The notes: generated from the sequence alone by a model not told the origin. DNA of 64,000 nt from RYN-230 sp963793825 (GCA_963793825.1 CAWCBE010000007.1:1-64000); one strand, 5' to 3'; shown: positions 9,943 to 19,309, counted from the stretch's first letter. Made by a program: numbers and translations.

Positions 9943-10944
9943 TTAGTAACACTTCCTGAACCAGTCACGGACGAGCTGGCCGGCGCCCTGCCCCGGCTGC
10001 GGCCACTGAGAATTCATCGTGGTCACGGAGGAGAAGTTCCCGGTGGAATTCAGCACTCCGGGCAGCATCGTCCACACGGTCATGCCGATGTGCCGGCGCC
10101 CCAGGTAGCTGAGGAACGCCGGGACGGATTCAGGCGCATCCGCCCAGTGGTAGCCGTTCGCGAAGTTGGTCCACTCGCCGACCTCGACCGGTATGCCCTT
10201 GCTGGCCAGGTTGCCAAAGTCGGTGTTCCAATTCCGGGGGCTGGGCGCCCCCGCTGGGTGGTGGATCGTGTAAACAATCCGGCCGCCGCGCAGGAGATGC
10301 GACCCGGCCCCGGCCAGTGAATCAGCATGGTGTATTCCTTCTACCCAGACAGTATTCTGCCAGCCCTGCCCGCGCACCGAGTTAGTAATTCCCTGCATAT
10401 CCGCCTGCCACTGATCCCACGTGGAGTCTCGCGGCTCGTTGAAGAGATCGAAGATAACCCTGGGATCGTTGCCGTATGACTTGCCGATCCGGCTCCAGAA
10501 CGCGCGCGTTGCGTACGTTGGGCGGGGCTCATTCCTGGTAAAGCCAGGCGCGGGCTCCGTCTGGCAGTTGATGATAACGTAGAGGCCGACGTTCTCGGCG
10601 TAATTGACAGCGGCGGAAATGTCGCCCATGTAGGCCGGCGAATAATCGGTGCCACCGGCCCCGACCAGCTTGTCCTGCATGACTTGCAAGCGGACCGCAT
10701 TGGCATGCCACGTCATCTTCGCCGCACGTATCTGAGCCTCGAGCTGAGACATTGAGGAAACCGACATGGCAATACTCGGCGAGATGGCACTCGCGGCGGG
10801 CAAGTCATTCTGCAACCCGGAAAGCGTCAGCCCGTGAATGACCGTGCTGCCGGCGGCGCTTGCCGGCGGGACTCCGATGAAAGGGATCAAGAGCAAAGCG
10901 GCGGCGGCCACCACGGCCTCCAGCGCCAGAATCCTGGTGAACAC
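9943..10944 (-). CDS. Secreted glycoside hydrolase family 5 (cellulase-like) enzyme
   Basis: Exported GH5 TIM-barrel glycosidase, 333 aa. A Sec signal peptide is visible (FTRILALEAVVAAAALLLI, ending PPASAAG). The acid/base Glu is in FDLFNEPRD and the nucleophile Glu is probably in IPVEVGEWTNF. No carbohydrate-binding module is attached. GTG 10942-10944 is chosen because GGGGGGG lies upstream at a good distance and it starts at the signal peptide; the frame extends to 10977. The gene and its upstream DNA contain many more A/T third positions and AT-rich runs than the neighbours, which suggests horizontal acquisition. Substrate specificity cannot be assigned. Confidence 0.85.
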   Translation of the reverse strand: MFTRILALEAVVAAAALLLIPFIGVPPASAAGSTVIHGLTLSGLQNDLPAASAISPSIAMSVSSMSQLEAQIRAAKMTWHANAVRLQVMQDKLVGAGGTDYSPAYMGDISAAVNYAENVGLYVIINCQTEPAPGFTRNEPRPTYATRAFWSRIGKSYGNDPRVIFDLFNEPRDSTWDQWQADMQGITNSVRGQGWQNTVWVEGIHHADSLAGAGSHLLRGGRIVYTIHHPAGAPSPRNWNTDFGNLASKGIPVEVGEWTNFANGYHWADAPESVPAFLSYLGRRHIGMTVWTMLPGVLNSTGNFSSVTTMNSQWPQPGQGAGQLVRDWFRKCY

Positions 10945-11126
10945 GACATTCGCCCCCCCGGGCCCTGGGCAAGTCACGTCACTTCATCTGTGCTTATATT
11001 CTCCCCGCGGCCACGCGCCGCGGCCTAGGGCACTAGGTAACATATCGCTTAACGAAAGTCAGCGGACAAGCTGACATATATTACATACCGGTGCAATACC
11101 CCGGGAGTCGCGGCCCGCTGTCGTGA

Positions 11127-11168
11127 TCATGACCTGCGTGCCGCATCGGGACGGCAGCCAGGTCATGA
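11127..11168. terminator. Hairpin downstream of hemQ
   Basis: Inverted repeat TCATGACCTG / CAGGTCATGA with a further TGCCG/CGGCA stem inside, just past the hemQ stop. The surrounding 10945-11191 spacer is AT-rich and contains no gene. Confidence 0.55.
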
Positions 11169-11191
11169 CCGGCAGAGATTGATCTCGGCTG

Positions 11192-12010
11192 TCAGGGCAG
11201 CGCGGCGACGAGTTCGTGCACGGGCTTACGGCGGCCGGTGTAGAAGGGGATCTCCTCCCGGGTGTGCAGCCGGGCCCGGGCGCCGCGCAGGTGCCGCATC
11301 AGGTCCACGATCCGGTGCAGCTCGTCGGCCTCGAAGGCGAGCATCCACTCGTAGTCGTTGAGCGCGAAGCAGGCAACCGTGTTGGCCCGCACGTCGGGGT
11401 ACTCGCGGGCCATCATGCCGTGCTCGGCGAGCATCTCGCGGCGCTGCTGCGGGTCCATCAGGTACCACTCGTAAGAGCGGACGAACGGGTACACCGACAC
11501 GTACGCACGGGGCTCCTCCTCGGCCAGGAACGCGGGAATGTGCCCCTTGTTGAACTCGGCGGGCCGGTGCAGCGCCATGGCCGACCAGACCGGCTCGCTG
11601 GCATTGCCCAGGGCGGTCCGGCGGAACCGCGCGTACATCTCCTGCAGGTCGTCGGCGGCCGGCGCATGCCACCAGAACATGTAGTCCGCGTCGGCCCGCA
11701 TCCCCTGCAGGTCGTAGCAGCCGCGGGTGACCACGCCCTTCCCGGCGGCCTGCCGGGACAGCTCGGCGACCTCGTCGGCCAGCCCGTCCCGGCCCAGGCC
11801 GGCCACTGACCCGGCTGCCTCCAGCGCGCCGGTGCCGGTCACCTTGAACACCGACCACATGGTGTAGCGGATGAGCTCGTTCAGGTCGCGGGCCCTGGGC
11901 CGCTGCGGGGCCGGGTCCGGCGCGGGATCGGCCGCGAGCACGCCGGTCCCGGCGCCCTCGGCGGGGACCTCCTCGCGGATGCCGCCCGCCATTCCCTCAG
12001 CTACTGACAT
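11192..12010 (-). CDS. hemQ: Coproheme decarboxylase (chlorite dismutase-like HemQ)
   Basis: Converts coproheme to heme b, the last step of the coproporphyrin-dependent pathway of Gram-positive bacteria. The 272-aa protein has a variable Ala/Pro-rich N-terminus (about 40 aa) and the full chlorite-dismutase-like fold. Typical actinobacterial stretches include MFWWHAP, SVYPFVRSYEWYLMDPQQRR (with the conserved Tyr) and HGMMAREYPDVRANTVACF. ATG 12008-12010 follows GGAGAGTAGGGACT and overlaps the end of hemG by 14 bases, so the two are co-transcribed and probably translationally coupled. Confidence 0.93.
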   Translation of the reverse strand: MSVAEGMAGGIREEVPAEGAGTGVLAADPAPDPAPQRPRARDLNELIRYTMWSVFKVTGTGALEAAGSVAGLGRDGLADEVAELSRQAAGKGVVTRGCYDLQGMRADADYMFWWHAPAADDLQEMYARFRRTALGNASEPVWSAMALHRPAEFNKGHIPAFLAEEEPRAYVSVYPFVRSYEWYLMDPQQRREMLAEHGMMAREYPDVRANTVACFALNDYEWMLAFEADELHRIVDLMRHLRGARARLHTREEIPFYTGRRKPVHELVAALP

Positions 12011-13472
12011 AGTCCCTACTCTCCGCCTCGTCCTGCTGGAATCCGGCCAGCACCTGGTCAGCCGCCGCGCGCGCGGTGGCGATGCAGGCCGGGATGCCGA
12101 CTCCCGCGTAGGCCGCGCCGCAGGCGGCCAGCCCGGGCTGGCCGGCCAGGCCGGCCTGGACCCGGGCCACCCGGTCCAGGTGGCCCACCGTGTACTGGGG
12201 CAGCGCGCCGCCCCACCGGGTGACCAGGGACCCGGCCGGGGCACCGCGGACCCCCGTCGCGGCGGCCAGGTCCGCGGCGGCCAGTGCCACCAGGTCACCG
12301 TCGTCCCGCTGCAGCACCGCCTCCTCGCCGATCCGGCCCACCGAGCAGCGCACGAAGATCAGGTCCCCGGCCCGCTGCTGCAGGTGCGGCCATTTCACCG
12401 AGGAGAACGTGACCGCCTTGACCGGGCGGCCGTCCACGGCCGGCACCAGGTACCCGCTGCTCTCCGGGAGCTGGGGGAACGCGGCCCGCGGGTAGGCCAG
12501 GGTGACGATCGCCATGCTGGCGTACTCGATCTCGCCCAGCGCGGCGGCCGCCGCCGCGGCGCCGGGCACCCCGGCCAGCAGCCGGCTGGCCGGGCGGCCG
12601 GGCAGCGCGAGGATGACCGCGTCCGCATCCAGGTACTGGGGATCGTGCGCGGAGCCGATCGTCAGCCGCCAGCCGGAGGGAGTGCGGGCCAGGTCGCGGA
12701 CCATGGCGCCGGTCCGCAGCTCGGCGCCGGACGCCGCCGCCACCGCGGCCGGCAGCGCGCCCAACCCGCTGGCCAGGGAGGTGAACATGGGCGGCCGGGC
12801 GGGGGCGCCGCCCCGGTCCGCACCGCCGGCCGGGGCGGACGGCGGGGGCGGCAGCAGCGAGGCGGCCGCCTCAGCCAGCGACGCCCGGTCCCGGGACGCC
12901 TGAGCCAGGCCGGGCAGCGTGGCCTCGAACGACAGCTCCTCGGAGCGTCCCGCGTACACCCCGCCGAGCAGCGGGTCCACCAGCCGTTCCACCACCTCCG
13001 GGCCGAACCGCCCCGCGATGTACCCGGCCACCGGCACGTCCCCGTCCCGCGGGGTGGCCGGCAGGCCCGGCTCCTGGCCGGCCCGGTCCAGGCCGTCGCG
13101 GGACAGCAGGCCGGAGGCGGCCAGGTCGTCGAGGTCTGCGGGTACGCCCATGTACTGCCGGGCGGGCAGCCGCCGCATGACGCCCCGGCTCCAGATCCGC
13201 GCCGCCGTGGTGCCGGGCAGCACCAGGCCGTCGGCCAGGCCGGCCGCCCGGATCAGGTCCGTCCCCTCCGGCCTGCGGGCCAGCAGCGCTTCCGCGCCCA
13301 CGTCCACGACGGTACCCGCCACCTCGGCGGCCCATAGCTTCCCGCCCGCCCGGTCCGAGCCTTCCAGCACAACGGCCCGCACCGGCTCATCACGCAGGAA
13401 GTACGCGGCGGCCAGGCCGGCGATGCCGGCGCCGATGATCGCGACAACGGGTTGCGCTCCGGGCTGCTGCAC
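11997..13472 (-). CDS. hemG: Coproporphyrinogen III / protoporphyrinogen oxidase (HemG/HemY, CgoX)
   Basis: FAD-dependent oxidase that aromatises coproporphyrinogen III before iron insertion; this role is inferred from the adjacent hemQ. The 491-aa protein opens with the FAD-binding VVAIIGAGIAGLAAAYFL, then LEGSDRAGGKLW and a VDVGAEALLARRPE segment typical of the HemY family. GTG 13470-13472 is the start; TAGGGT lies 6 bases upstream, so the transcript is probably leaderless. It forms an operon with hemQ and diverges from the antiporter gene. Confidence 0.93.
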   Translation of the reverse strand: MQQPGAQPVVAIIGAGIAGLAAAYFLRDEPVRAVVLEGSDRAGGKLWAAEVAGTVVDVGAEALLARRPEGTDLIRAAGLADGLVLPGTTAARIWSRGVMRRLPARQYMGVPADLDDLAASGLLSRDGLDRAGQEPGLPATPRDGDVPVAGYIAGRFGPEVVERLVDPLLGGVYAGRSEELSFEATLPGLAQASRDRASLAEAAASLLPPPPSAPAGGADRGGAPARPPMFTSLASGLGALPAAVAAASGAELRTGAMVRDLARTPSGWRLTIGSAHDPQYLDADAVILALPGRPASRLLAGVPGAAAAAAALGEIEYASMAIVTLAYPRAAFPQLPESSGYLVPAVDGRPVKAVTFSSVKWPHLQQRAGDLIFVRCSVGRIGEEAVLQRDDGDLVALAAADLAAATGVRGAPAGSLVTRWGGALPQYTVGHLDRVARVQAGLAGQPGLAACGAAYAGVGIPACIATARAAADQVLAGFQQDEAESRDYVSS

Positions 13473-13478
13473 GCTTTC

Positions 13479-13484
13479 ACCCTA
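13479..13484 (-). promoter_or_regulatory. -10 box of the leaderless hemG-hemQ transcript
   Basis: TAGGGT on the minus strand, six bases before the hemG GTG. Confidence 0.45.
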
Positions 13485-13554
13485 CGGGGTGCCGGTTCAC
13501 CCTCAGGGGTGCCGGGCCGCCCCCGCGGGTAGATCACCAACCGGGAGGGATGGG

Positions 13555-14769
13555 GTGACACTCGACTATTTCGGCCTCCTCATCGTGGCGGTGGCCGCGT
13601 TCCTGGCCCCGCTGCTGGCCCGGGCCGTGCCGCGGCGGCTGGTGCCGCCGGTGGTGCTGGAGGTGGTGGCCGGCATCGTGGTCGGGCCGCAGGTGCTGGG
13701 CCTGGTCCATGCCCGCGGCGCAGCCGAGGTGCTCTACCTGCTGGGACTGGGGTTCCTGCTGTTCCTGGCCGGCCAGGACGTCAAACCGGAGCGGTTCCGC
13801 GGGCCGACGTTCCGGCTGGCCGGCTCGGCGTTCGTGGTCTCGGCCGTGCTGGCCGTGCCGGTCGCGTTCGGGCTGCGCGCGGTATCGTCCGGCGCGGACG
13901 TGCGGCTGCTCGCGCTGTGCCTGGTGGCCAGCACGCTGGGTGTGGTGGTCCCGGTGCTCCGCGACGCCGGGGAGATCACCACCGAGTTCGGCCAGCTGGT
14001 GGTGGTGTCCGCCTCGGTCGGCGAGTTCGGCTCGCTGCTGCTGCTGACGATCTTGTTCTCCGCCCAGCCCGAGTCGACCACGGTCCAGGTGCTCTACGTG
14101 CTGGCCATGGGCGCCGCCGCGGTGATCGTCGCGTTCGCGCTCAGGGGCCTGTGGCGGACCCGGTGGATGAGCCGGACCTTCGCGGACTCCGACGAGGACA
14201 CCTCGCAGCTGCGGGTCCGGGCCGCGTTCGTCACCTTGCTGATCTTCACCGCGCTGGCTCACCGGTTCGGCGTGGACGCGCTGCTCGGCGCGTTCATCGG
14301 CGGCGTGGTGGTCGGCATCTCCGACGGCGATGAGCGGCCCAGCCAGGAGCGCTACCAGGCGAAGATCCGCGCCATCGGGTACGGCTTCCTGGTCCCGGTG
14401 TTCTTCGTGATGACCGGGGTGCAGTTCAACATCCGGGCGCTGTTCGCGCACGCCTCCTCGCTGGCCCTGGTACCACTGCTGGTGCTGGCCATCGTGGTGG
14501 TCCGGGGCGCCCCCGCCCTGCTGTACCGGCGCGCGGTGGGCACCCGGCCCGCGGTGGCCGCCGGGCTGCTGCAGGCCACCACGCTGACTTTCCCGGTGGT
14601 CGTCGCCGACCTCGGGCTGGCGCTCGGGCTGCTCAGCCCGGCCACCGCCGCCGCGCTGATCGGCGCCTCGCTGCTGTCGGTGCTGGTGTTCCCGGCTGTG
14701 GCGCTGGCGCTGCGGCCGTGGTCCCGGGCGACCGCGCCGGAGCATGACCCGCACGTTGTGAACATGTGA
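13555..14769 (+). CDS. Cation:proton antiporter (CPA2/Kef-type, Na+/H+ exchanger domain)
   Basis: Integral membrane antiporter of 404 aa with about 12 hydrophobic helices. The glycine-rich VVLEVVAGIVVGPQVLGLVH helix and GLGFLLFLAGQDVK segment, followed by HRFGVDALLGAFIGGVVVG, are typical of CPA2 exchangers. No C-terminal TrkA-N domain is attached. GTG 13555 has GGGAGGGA about 7 bases upstream; the longer upstream reading frame runs antisense to hemG and is spurious. The ion (Na+ or K+) cannot be decided. Confidence 0.88.
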   Translation: MTLDYFGLLIVAVAAFLAPLLARAVPRRLVPPVVLEVVAGIVVGPQVLGLVHARGAAEVLYLLGLGFLLFLAGQDVKPERFRGPTFRLAGSAFVVSAVLAVPVAFGLRAVSSGADVRLLALCLVASTLGVVVPVLRDAGEITTEFGQLVVVSASVGEFGSLLLLTILFSAQPESTTVQVLYVLAMGAAAVIVAFALRGLWRTRWMSRTFADSDEDTSQLRVRAAFVTLLIFTALAHRFGVDALLGAFIGGVVVGISDGDERPSQERYQAKIRAIGYGFLVPVFFVMTGVQFNIRALFAHASSLALVPLLVLAIVVVRGAPALLYRRAVGTRPAVAAGLLQATTLTFPVVVADLGLALGLLSPATAAALIGASLLSVLVFPAVALALRPWSRATAPEHDPHVVNM

Positions 14770-14814
14770 CCTGGGGCCAGGAACCAGCACCCGGCGGCCC
14801 CGCGTCGGACCGGC

Positions 14815-15759
14815 ATGAGATCACCCGGGTTTGACCGCCGGACCGCGAGTGCCGCGGCCGGCCTGCTCGCCGTCATCGGCTGCCTGCTGGCGGCCGGCTG
14901 TTCCGCCACCGGTTCCTCGTCCTCATCCGCCGCGGCCAGGCCGGCCCAGGCCGGGCTGGCCCCGGCCGCCCGGCCGGCCGCCGGTTCCAGCGCGGGCCGG
15001 GCGGGCGCCGCGCTGTCCGTGCTGCCCGGGCCCGGCGCCCAGTCGGTCATCTACACCGCCAGCCTGACCGTGCGGGTGGCCAGCCTGGGCCGGGCGGCCG
15101 CGGCCGCGGCCCAGCTGGCCCGGTCCGACGGCGGTTACCTGGCCAGCGAGCACACCGCGCTAGACCGGGCCCACCCGGCCCAGTCCACGGTGAGCCTCCA
15201 GCTGAAGATCCCGGCGTCCAGCTACCAGCAGGCGCTGGCCATCCTGTCCGCCCAGCTGGGTACCCGGCTCACGCTCGACCAGCAGGCCCAGGACGTGACC
15301 CAGACGGTCGCGGACGTCGGCAGCCGGGTGACGTCGGCGCAGGACGCCATCGCCGCGCTCCGTGCGCTGCTCACCCGGGCCGGCTCGGTGGCCAGCCTGC
15401 TCGACGTGCAGAACCAGATCAACGCGGAGGAGGCGAGCCTGGAGGAACTGCTCGCCCAGCAGCGCGCGCTGGCCCACGAGACCGCGTTCGGCACGGTGAG
15501 CCTGCTCCTGGTCAGCAGGCCGGGACCGGCCGTGAGGCACGTGAAGACGGCGGGCGGTTTCACTGGCGGCCTCGCCGCCGGCTGGCACGGGCTGGTCCGG
15601 CTGGTTTCCGCGCTGCTCACCGCGACGGGGGCGGCACTGCCGTTCGCGGTGGTCCTGGCCCTGGCCGGCGGCCTGGCCTATCTCGGCTGGCGCTGGCTGC
15701 GGCGGCGGGCGGCCCCGGCCGCCACCACCCCGGGCAGCGGACCGGGCACCGCCCGGTAG
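14815..15759 (+). CDS. DUF4349 domain lipoprotein
   Basis: Surface lipoprotein of 314 aa. The N-terminal signal peptide ends in the lipobox LLAAGC (about residue 28). The DUF4349 core follows (SVIYTASLTVRVASLGRAAA, then QSTVSLQLKIPASSYQQAL and a helical coiled-coil region around residues 160-220). A C-terminal transmembrane helix (about 265-295) ends in a basic tail. The function of the family is unknown. It lies 45 bp after the antiporter gene on the same strand. Confidence 0.85.
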   Translation: MRSPGFDRRTASAAAGLLAVIGCLLAAGCSATGSSSSSAAARPAQAGLAPAARPAAGSSAGRAGAALSVLPGPGAQSVIYTASLTVRVASLGRAAAAAAQLARSDGGYLASEHTALDRAHPAQSTVSLQLKIPASSYQQALAILSAQLGTRLTLDQQAQDVTQTVADVGSRVTSAQDAIAALRALLTRAGSVASLLDVQNQINAEEASLEELLAQQRALAHETAFGTVSLLLVSRPGPAVRHVKTAGGFTGGLAAGWHGLVRLVSALLTATGAALPFAVVLALAGGLAYLGWRWLRRRAAPAATTPGSGPGTAR

Positions 15760-15773
15760 CCGGATGGCCGGGA

Positions 15774-15808
15774 GAGGGCCGGGCGGATTACCGGCCGCCC
15801 GCGCCCTC
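15774..15808. terminator. Bidirectional hairpin between DUF4349 gene and hemE
   Basis: Imperfect stem GAGGGCCGGGCGG / CCGCCCGCGCCCTC in the convergent spacer. Confidence 0.55.
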
Positions 15809-15823
15809 GGCCGGGGCACGTCC

Positions 15824-16886
15824 CTAGGAGCCGGCGTGCTCCCGGATAGAGGCCTCGTGCACCAGGTCGGTCAGCCTGGCCAGGATGTCCGGGCTGGTGG
15901 CCGGGAGCACGCCGTGGCCCAGGTTGAACACGTGCCCCTCGGCGATGCGGCCGCGGCGGATCACTTCGCTGGCCCGCGGCTCGATGACCTCCCACGGGGC
16001 GAGCAGGATCGACGGGTCCAGGTTGCCCTGCAGCGCCTTGCCCGGCTCGATCCGGCGGGCCGCCTCGTCCAGCGGCACCCGCCAGTCCACCCCGATCACG
16101 TCCGCGCCCGCCTCGCTCATCAGCCCGAGCAGCTCGCCGGTGGTGACGCCGAAGTGGATCCGCGGCACCCCGGTGTCCGCCAGGGCCTCGAAGATCCGCC
16201 TGCTGTGCGGCAGCACCGACACCCGGTAGTCCTCGGGGCTGACCGCGCCCGCCCATGAATCGAACAGCTGCACCGCCGAGGCCCCGGCGGCCACCTGGAC
16301 CCGCAGGAAGGTGATGGTGATGTCGGTGAGCCAGGCCCAGCAGCGCGTGCCACAGCCGGGGGTTCCCGTACATCACGGACTTCGTCAGGTCGTGCCCCTT
16401 GGACGGGCCGCCCTCGATCAGGTACGAGGCGAGGGTGAACGGGCCGCCGGCGAACCCGATCAGCGGCCGCGGGCCCAGCTCGCCCACCAGCGCGGTCACC
16501 GCCTCGGTGATGAACCCCACATCGCCCGGCTCCAGGCTGCGCAGCCGGGCCAGGTCCCGTTCGTCCCGGATGGGCTCGCCGAGCACCGGGCCGACACCCG
16601 GCTTGATGTCGATGTCCAGCCCCACCGCGTGCAGCGGGACCACGATGTCGCTGAACAGGATGGCCGCGTCAACCGGGTACCGGCGCAGCGGCTGCAGCGT
16701 GATCTCGGTGATCACATCGGGCAGCGAGCACGCCTTGAGCATCGGCATGCCACCGCGGGCGCGGCGGTACTCCGGCAGCGAGCGGCCCGCCTGGCGCATG
16801 TACCAGACCGGCGTGTAGGGCACCGGCTGGCGGCGGCAGGCGCGCAGGAACGGGGCGTCAGCAAGCGGGGCGGGCGGCGCAGTCAC
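15824..16886 (-). CDS. hemE: Uroporphyrinogen decarboxylase, interrupted by a single-base frameshift
   Basis: Decarboxylates uroporphyrinogen III to coproporphyrinogen III, feeding the HemG/HemQ steps encoded 2.5 kb away. Signature TPVWYMRQAGRSLPEYR is near the N-terminus, IGFAGGPFTLASYLIEGG in the middle and FNLGHGV near the end. From GTG 16884-16886 the frame is correct through YGNPRLWHALL. It then shifts at 16336-16338, a GGG run on the coding strand. Deleting one base gives LAWLTDITITFLRVQVAAGA and joins the C-terminal frame perfectly, for about 353 aa in total. The enzyme is needed for heme synthesis, so a one-base insertion error in the assembly is the likeliest cause. Confidence 0.85.
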
Positions 16887-17224
16887 GCCTTCGATGCTCT
16901 CACAGGACCGCACCCGCCCAGCCGCATCCGTGCAGGTGACATCGGGACACGCCGTCCGAGATCCACCGATCCGCACGGTCCGCGTGCCACCATCCGGGGA
17001 CAGTGCCTACCGCAGTGGTCCCCGGGACCTGGGCCGTTGCGGCACAACGGTGAGGAGGGCGGTGCCGTGACCCGGTTGGTCCGCATATGCCCGCCATGTC
17101 GGGGTAACGCGGGGGCATCGGCGCCCGGCCGGTCATCCGCCCCGGCGGCCGGGGAATACCGGTTTGGCCGCGATTGCCCGGACGCATCGGGTGATGGCGG
17201 GCGGCGACGACGTACGCTCAGCCT
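16887..17224. other. Divergent intergenic region hemE / DUF3000
   Basis: 338 bp holding promoters for both directions. A 53-codon frame (GTG 17067 to TGA 17228) has a good GAGGAGGG ribosome site and overlaps the DUF3000 ATG as ATGA. However, about a third of its codons end in A or T, unlike real genes here, so I do not call it coding. Confidence 0.4.
17213..17218 (+). promoter_or_regulatory. -10 box of leaderless DUF3000-rnd operon
   Basis: TACGCT lies six bases before the ATG at 17225. Confidence 0.5.
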
Positions 17225-17944
17225 ATGAGGGCAGTGGGGGGTCACGTCCCGTCTGATCAGCCTGTGCCCCGCGACGCTGCGGGGCCGGGCCAGTCCGGGC
17301 TGCCCGCAGACCCGGCCGCCGCGTTCGCCGCCCTGGTGGACGGGCTCGGTGAGCAGCGCGCCGAGGTCTGCGCCGTCTGCCCCGAGCTGAGCTTCGAGGA
17401 CGTTCCCGCGCCCCGGACCCTGGCCCCGTTCGCCTCCGCGCTGGCGGCCACCGTGGAGGTGGGCGGGGCGGACGTGGCCAGCGGCAGGCTGGTGCTGCTC
17501 TACGACCCGGCCGGGCAGGACGGCTGGGCCGGGCCGCTGCGGATCATCGTGTACGTGCGCGCCGACCTTGAGCCGGAGATCGCCGCGGACCCGCTCATCG
17601 GCCAGGTGGGCTGGTCCTGGCTGACCGAGGCGCTGGCCAACCGGACAGCCGGCTACGCCGAGCCGAGCGGCACCGTCACCCGCGTCGTCACCGAGGGCTT
17701 CGGCGCCAAGGAAGCCGAGCCGGCGATCACCGGGTTCGAACTGCGGGCGTCTTGGTCGCCGGCTGCACCGGACCGGCCGGTCCGGGCACCTGCATCCCCG
17801 GGGACGCCCCTGGTCCCGGAGGGCGACCTGCTGGACGGGCACCTGGCCGCGTGGTGCGACGCGCTGTGTGCCGCAGCCGGCCTGCCCCCGCTGGCCTGGG
17901 GCGTGGCCGCGCTACGCCAGCCTGGTTCCCGGCGGCCCCGGTGA
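17225..17944 (+). CDS. DUF3000 family protein
   Basis: Conserved actinobacterial protein of 239 aa, function unknown. The core (AFAALVDGLGEQRAEVCAV..., PRTLAPFASALAATVEVGG, GWSWLTEALANR) matches the DUF3000 family, and its position between hemE and rnd is the same as in M. tuberculosis (Rv2678c-Rv2681 region). Its stop overlaps the RNase D GTG as GTGA, so the two are translationally coupled. The linker near residues 180-200 is Pro/Ala-rich. Confidence 0.88.
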   Translation: MRAVGGHVPSDQPVPRDAAGPGQSGLPADPAAAFAALVDGLGEQRAEVCAVCPELSFEDVPAPRTLAPFASALAATVEVGGADVASGRLVLLYDPAGQDGWAGPLRIIVYVRADLEPEIAADPLIGQVGWSWLTEALANRTAGYAEPSGTVTRVVTEGFGAKEAEPAITGFELRASWSPAAPDRPVRAPASPGTPLVPEGDLLDGHLAAWCDALCAAAGLPPLAWGVAALRQPGSRRPR

Positions 17945-19291
17945 CCGGCGACCTAGACCGGGCCAGCGCCGGCCCGGACGGCGCAGCGCCCGCCGGCCCG
18001 GACGGCGCAGCGCCCGGCGCTCAGGCAGCGGAGCCCGCCCCGGCCGGGGAACTGGCCGAAGAAGGCCCGGCCACGCCGCAGGCCGAGCCACTGCTGGAGC
18101 CACGGGACGGGCTGCCACCGCTGGTCGTGACGGCCGGGGCGCTGGAGGAGGCGGTCCGCGCGCTGGCCGGGGGTACCGGGCCGGTCGCCGTGGACGCCGA
18201 GCGCGCGTCGGGTTTCCGCTATGGTCACCGGGCCTTCCTGGTCCAGTTGCGCCGCCACGGCGCCGGGACCGTGCTGATCGACCCGGTAGCCTGCCCGGAC
18301 CTGTCCACCCTGGACGCGGCGCTGGCCGATACCGAGGCGGTACTGCATGCCGCCTCCCAGGATCTGCCGTGCCTGGCCGACCTCGGCTACCGGCCCCAGA
18401 AGCTCTTCGACACCGAACTGGCCGGGCCTGCTCGGCTACCCCCGGGTCGGGCTCGGCCCGCTGGTGGAGACGGTCCTCGGGCTGGCCCTGGAGAAGGGGT
18501 ACGCGGCCGCCGACTGGTCGACCCGGCCGCTCCCGGAAGACTGGCTCCGCTATGCGGCGCTCGACGTGGAGGTCCTGGTCGAACTGCGGCACGCCCTCGC
18601 GGCGGAACTGGCCGCCCAGGGCAAGGACGAGTGGGCCCGGCAGGAGTTCGCGGCCGTGCTGGGGGCGGGTCCCGCGGCCCCCCGGCCGGACCCCTGGCGC
18701 CGCACGTCCGGCATTCACCGCGTGCGCACCCGGCGTGGCCTGGCCATCGTCCGGGAGATGTGGCTCGAGCGGGACCGGATCGCCCAGCGCCGGGACCTGT
18801 CCCCGGGACGGGTGCTGCCGGACTCGGCCATCGTCGAGGCGGCGCGGGCCGCGCCGACCTCGGTCGCGGCACTGCTCAGCGTGCCCGGCTTCCGGGGGCG
18901 GGGCGCCAAGCGCCACGCCCAGGAGTGGTTCGGGGCCGTCCGCCGGGCGCACGACGAGGCGGACCAGGCACTGCCCCGGCCATCCGGCCAGGTGTCCGAC
19001 GGCCCGCCGCCCGCGCACCGCTGGCAGGAACGCGACCCGGAGGCGGCCCGCCGCCTGACCGCGGTCCGCACCGTCGTGGCGGCCCTCGCCGATGAGCACT
19101 CGCTGCCCGCGGAGAACCTGGTGCAGCCGGACTCGGTGCGCCGGCTGGCCTGGCAGCCGCCGGACCCGGTGACGGCCGAGGCGGTCGCCGCCCACCTGGC
19201 TGGCTACGGCGCCCGGCCGTGGCAGGTGGGGCTGGTGGCGGTGCCGATGGCCGGCGCCCTGCTGCGGCTCGCCGAGAAGGACGATGAGTAG
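17941..19291 (+). CDS. rnd: Ribonuclease D, interrupted by a single-base frameshift
   Basis: 3'-5' exoribonuclease of the DEDD superfamily involved in structured-RNA processing. The first half carries the catalytic GPVAVDAERASGFRYG and LHAASQDLPCLADLGY motifs; the second half carries DWSTRPLPEDWLRYAALDVE and a C-terminal HRDC domain. The frame breaks at 18424-18427 (GGGC where three bases are expected). With one base removed, KLFDTELAG joins LLGYPRVGLGPLVE, giving about 449 aa. The N-terminal 60 residues are low-complexity Ala/Pro/Gly. It is coupled to DUF3000. An assembly insertion is the simplest explanation. Confidence 0.85.
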
Positions 19292-19309
19292 CCGCGCCGG
19301 AGCAGCGCG

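Noticed and set aside
17067..17228. 53-codon ORF with good ribosome site before DUF3000
   Set aside because: About one third of codons end in A/T, unlike real genes here; DUF3000 has its own leaderless promoter.
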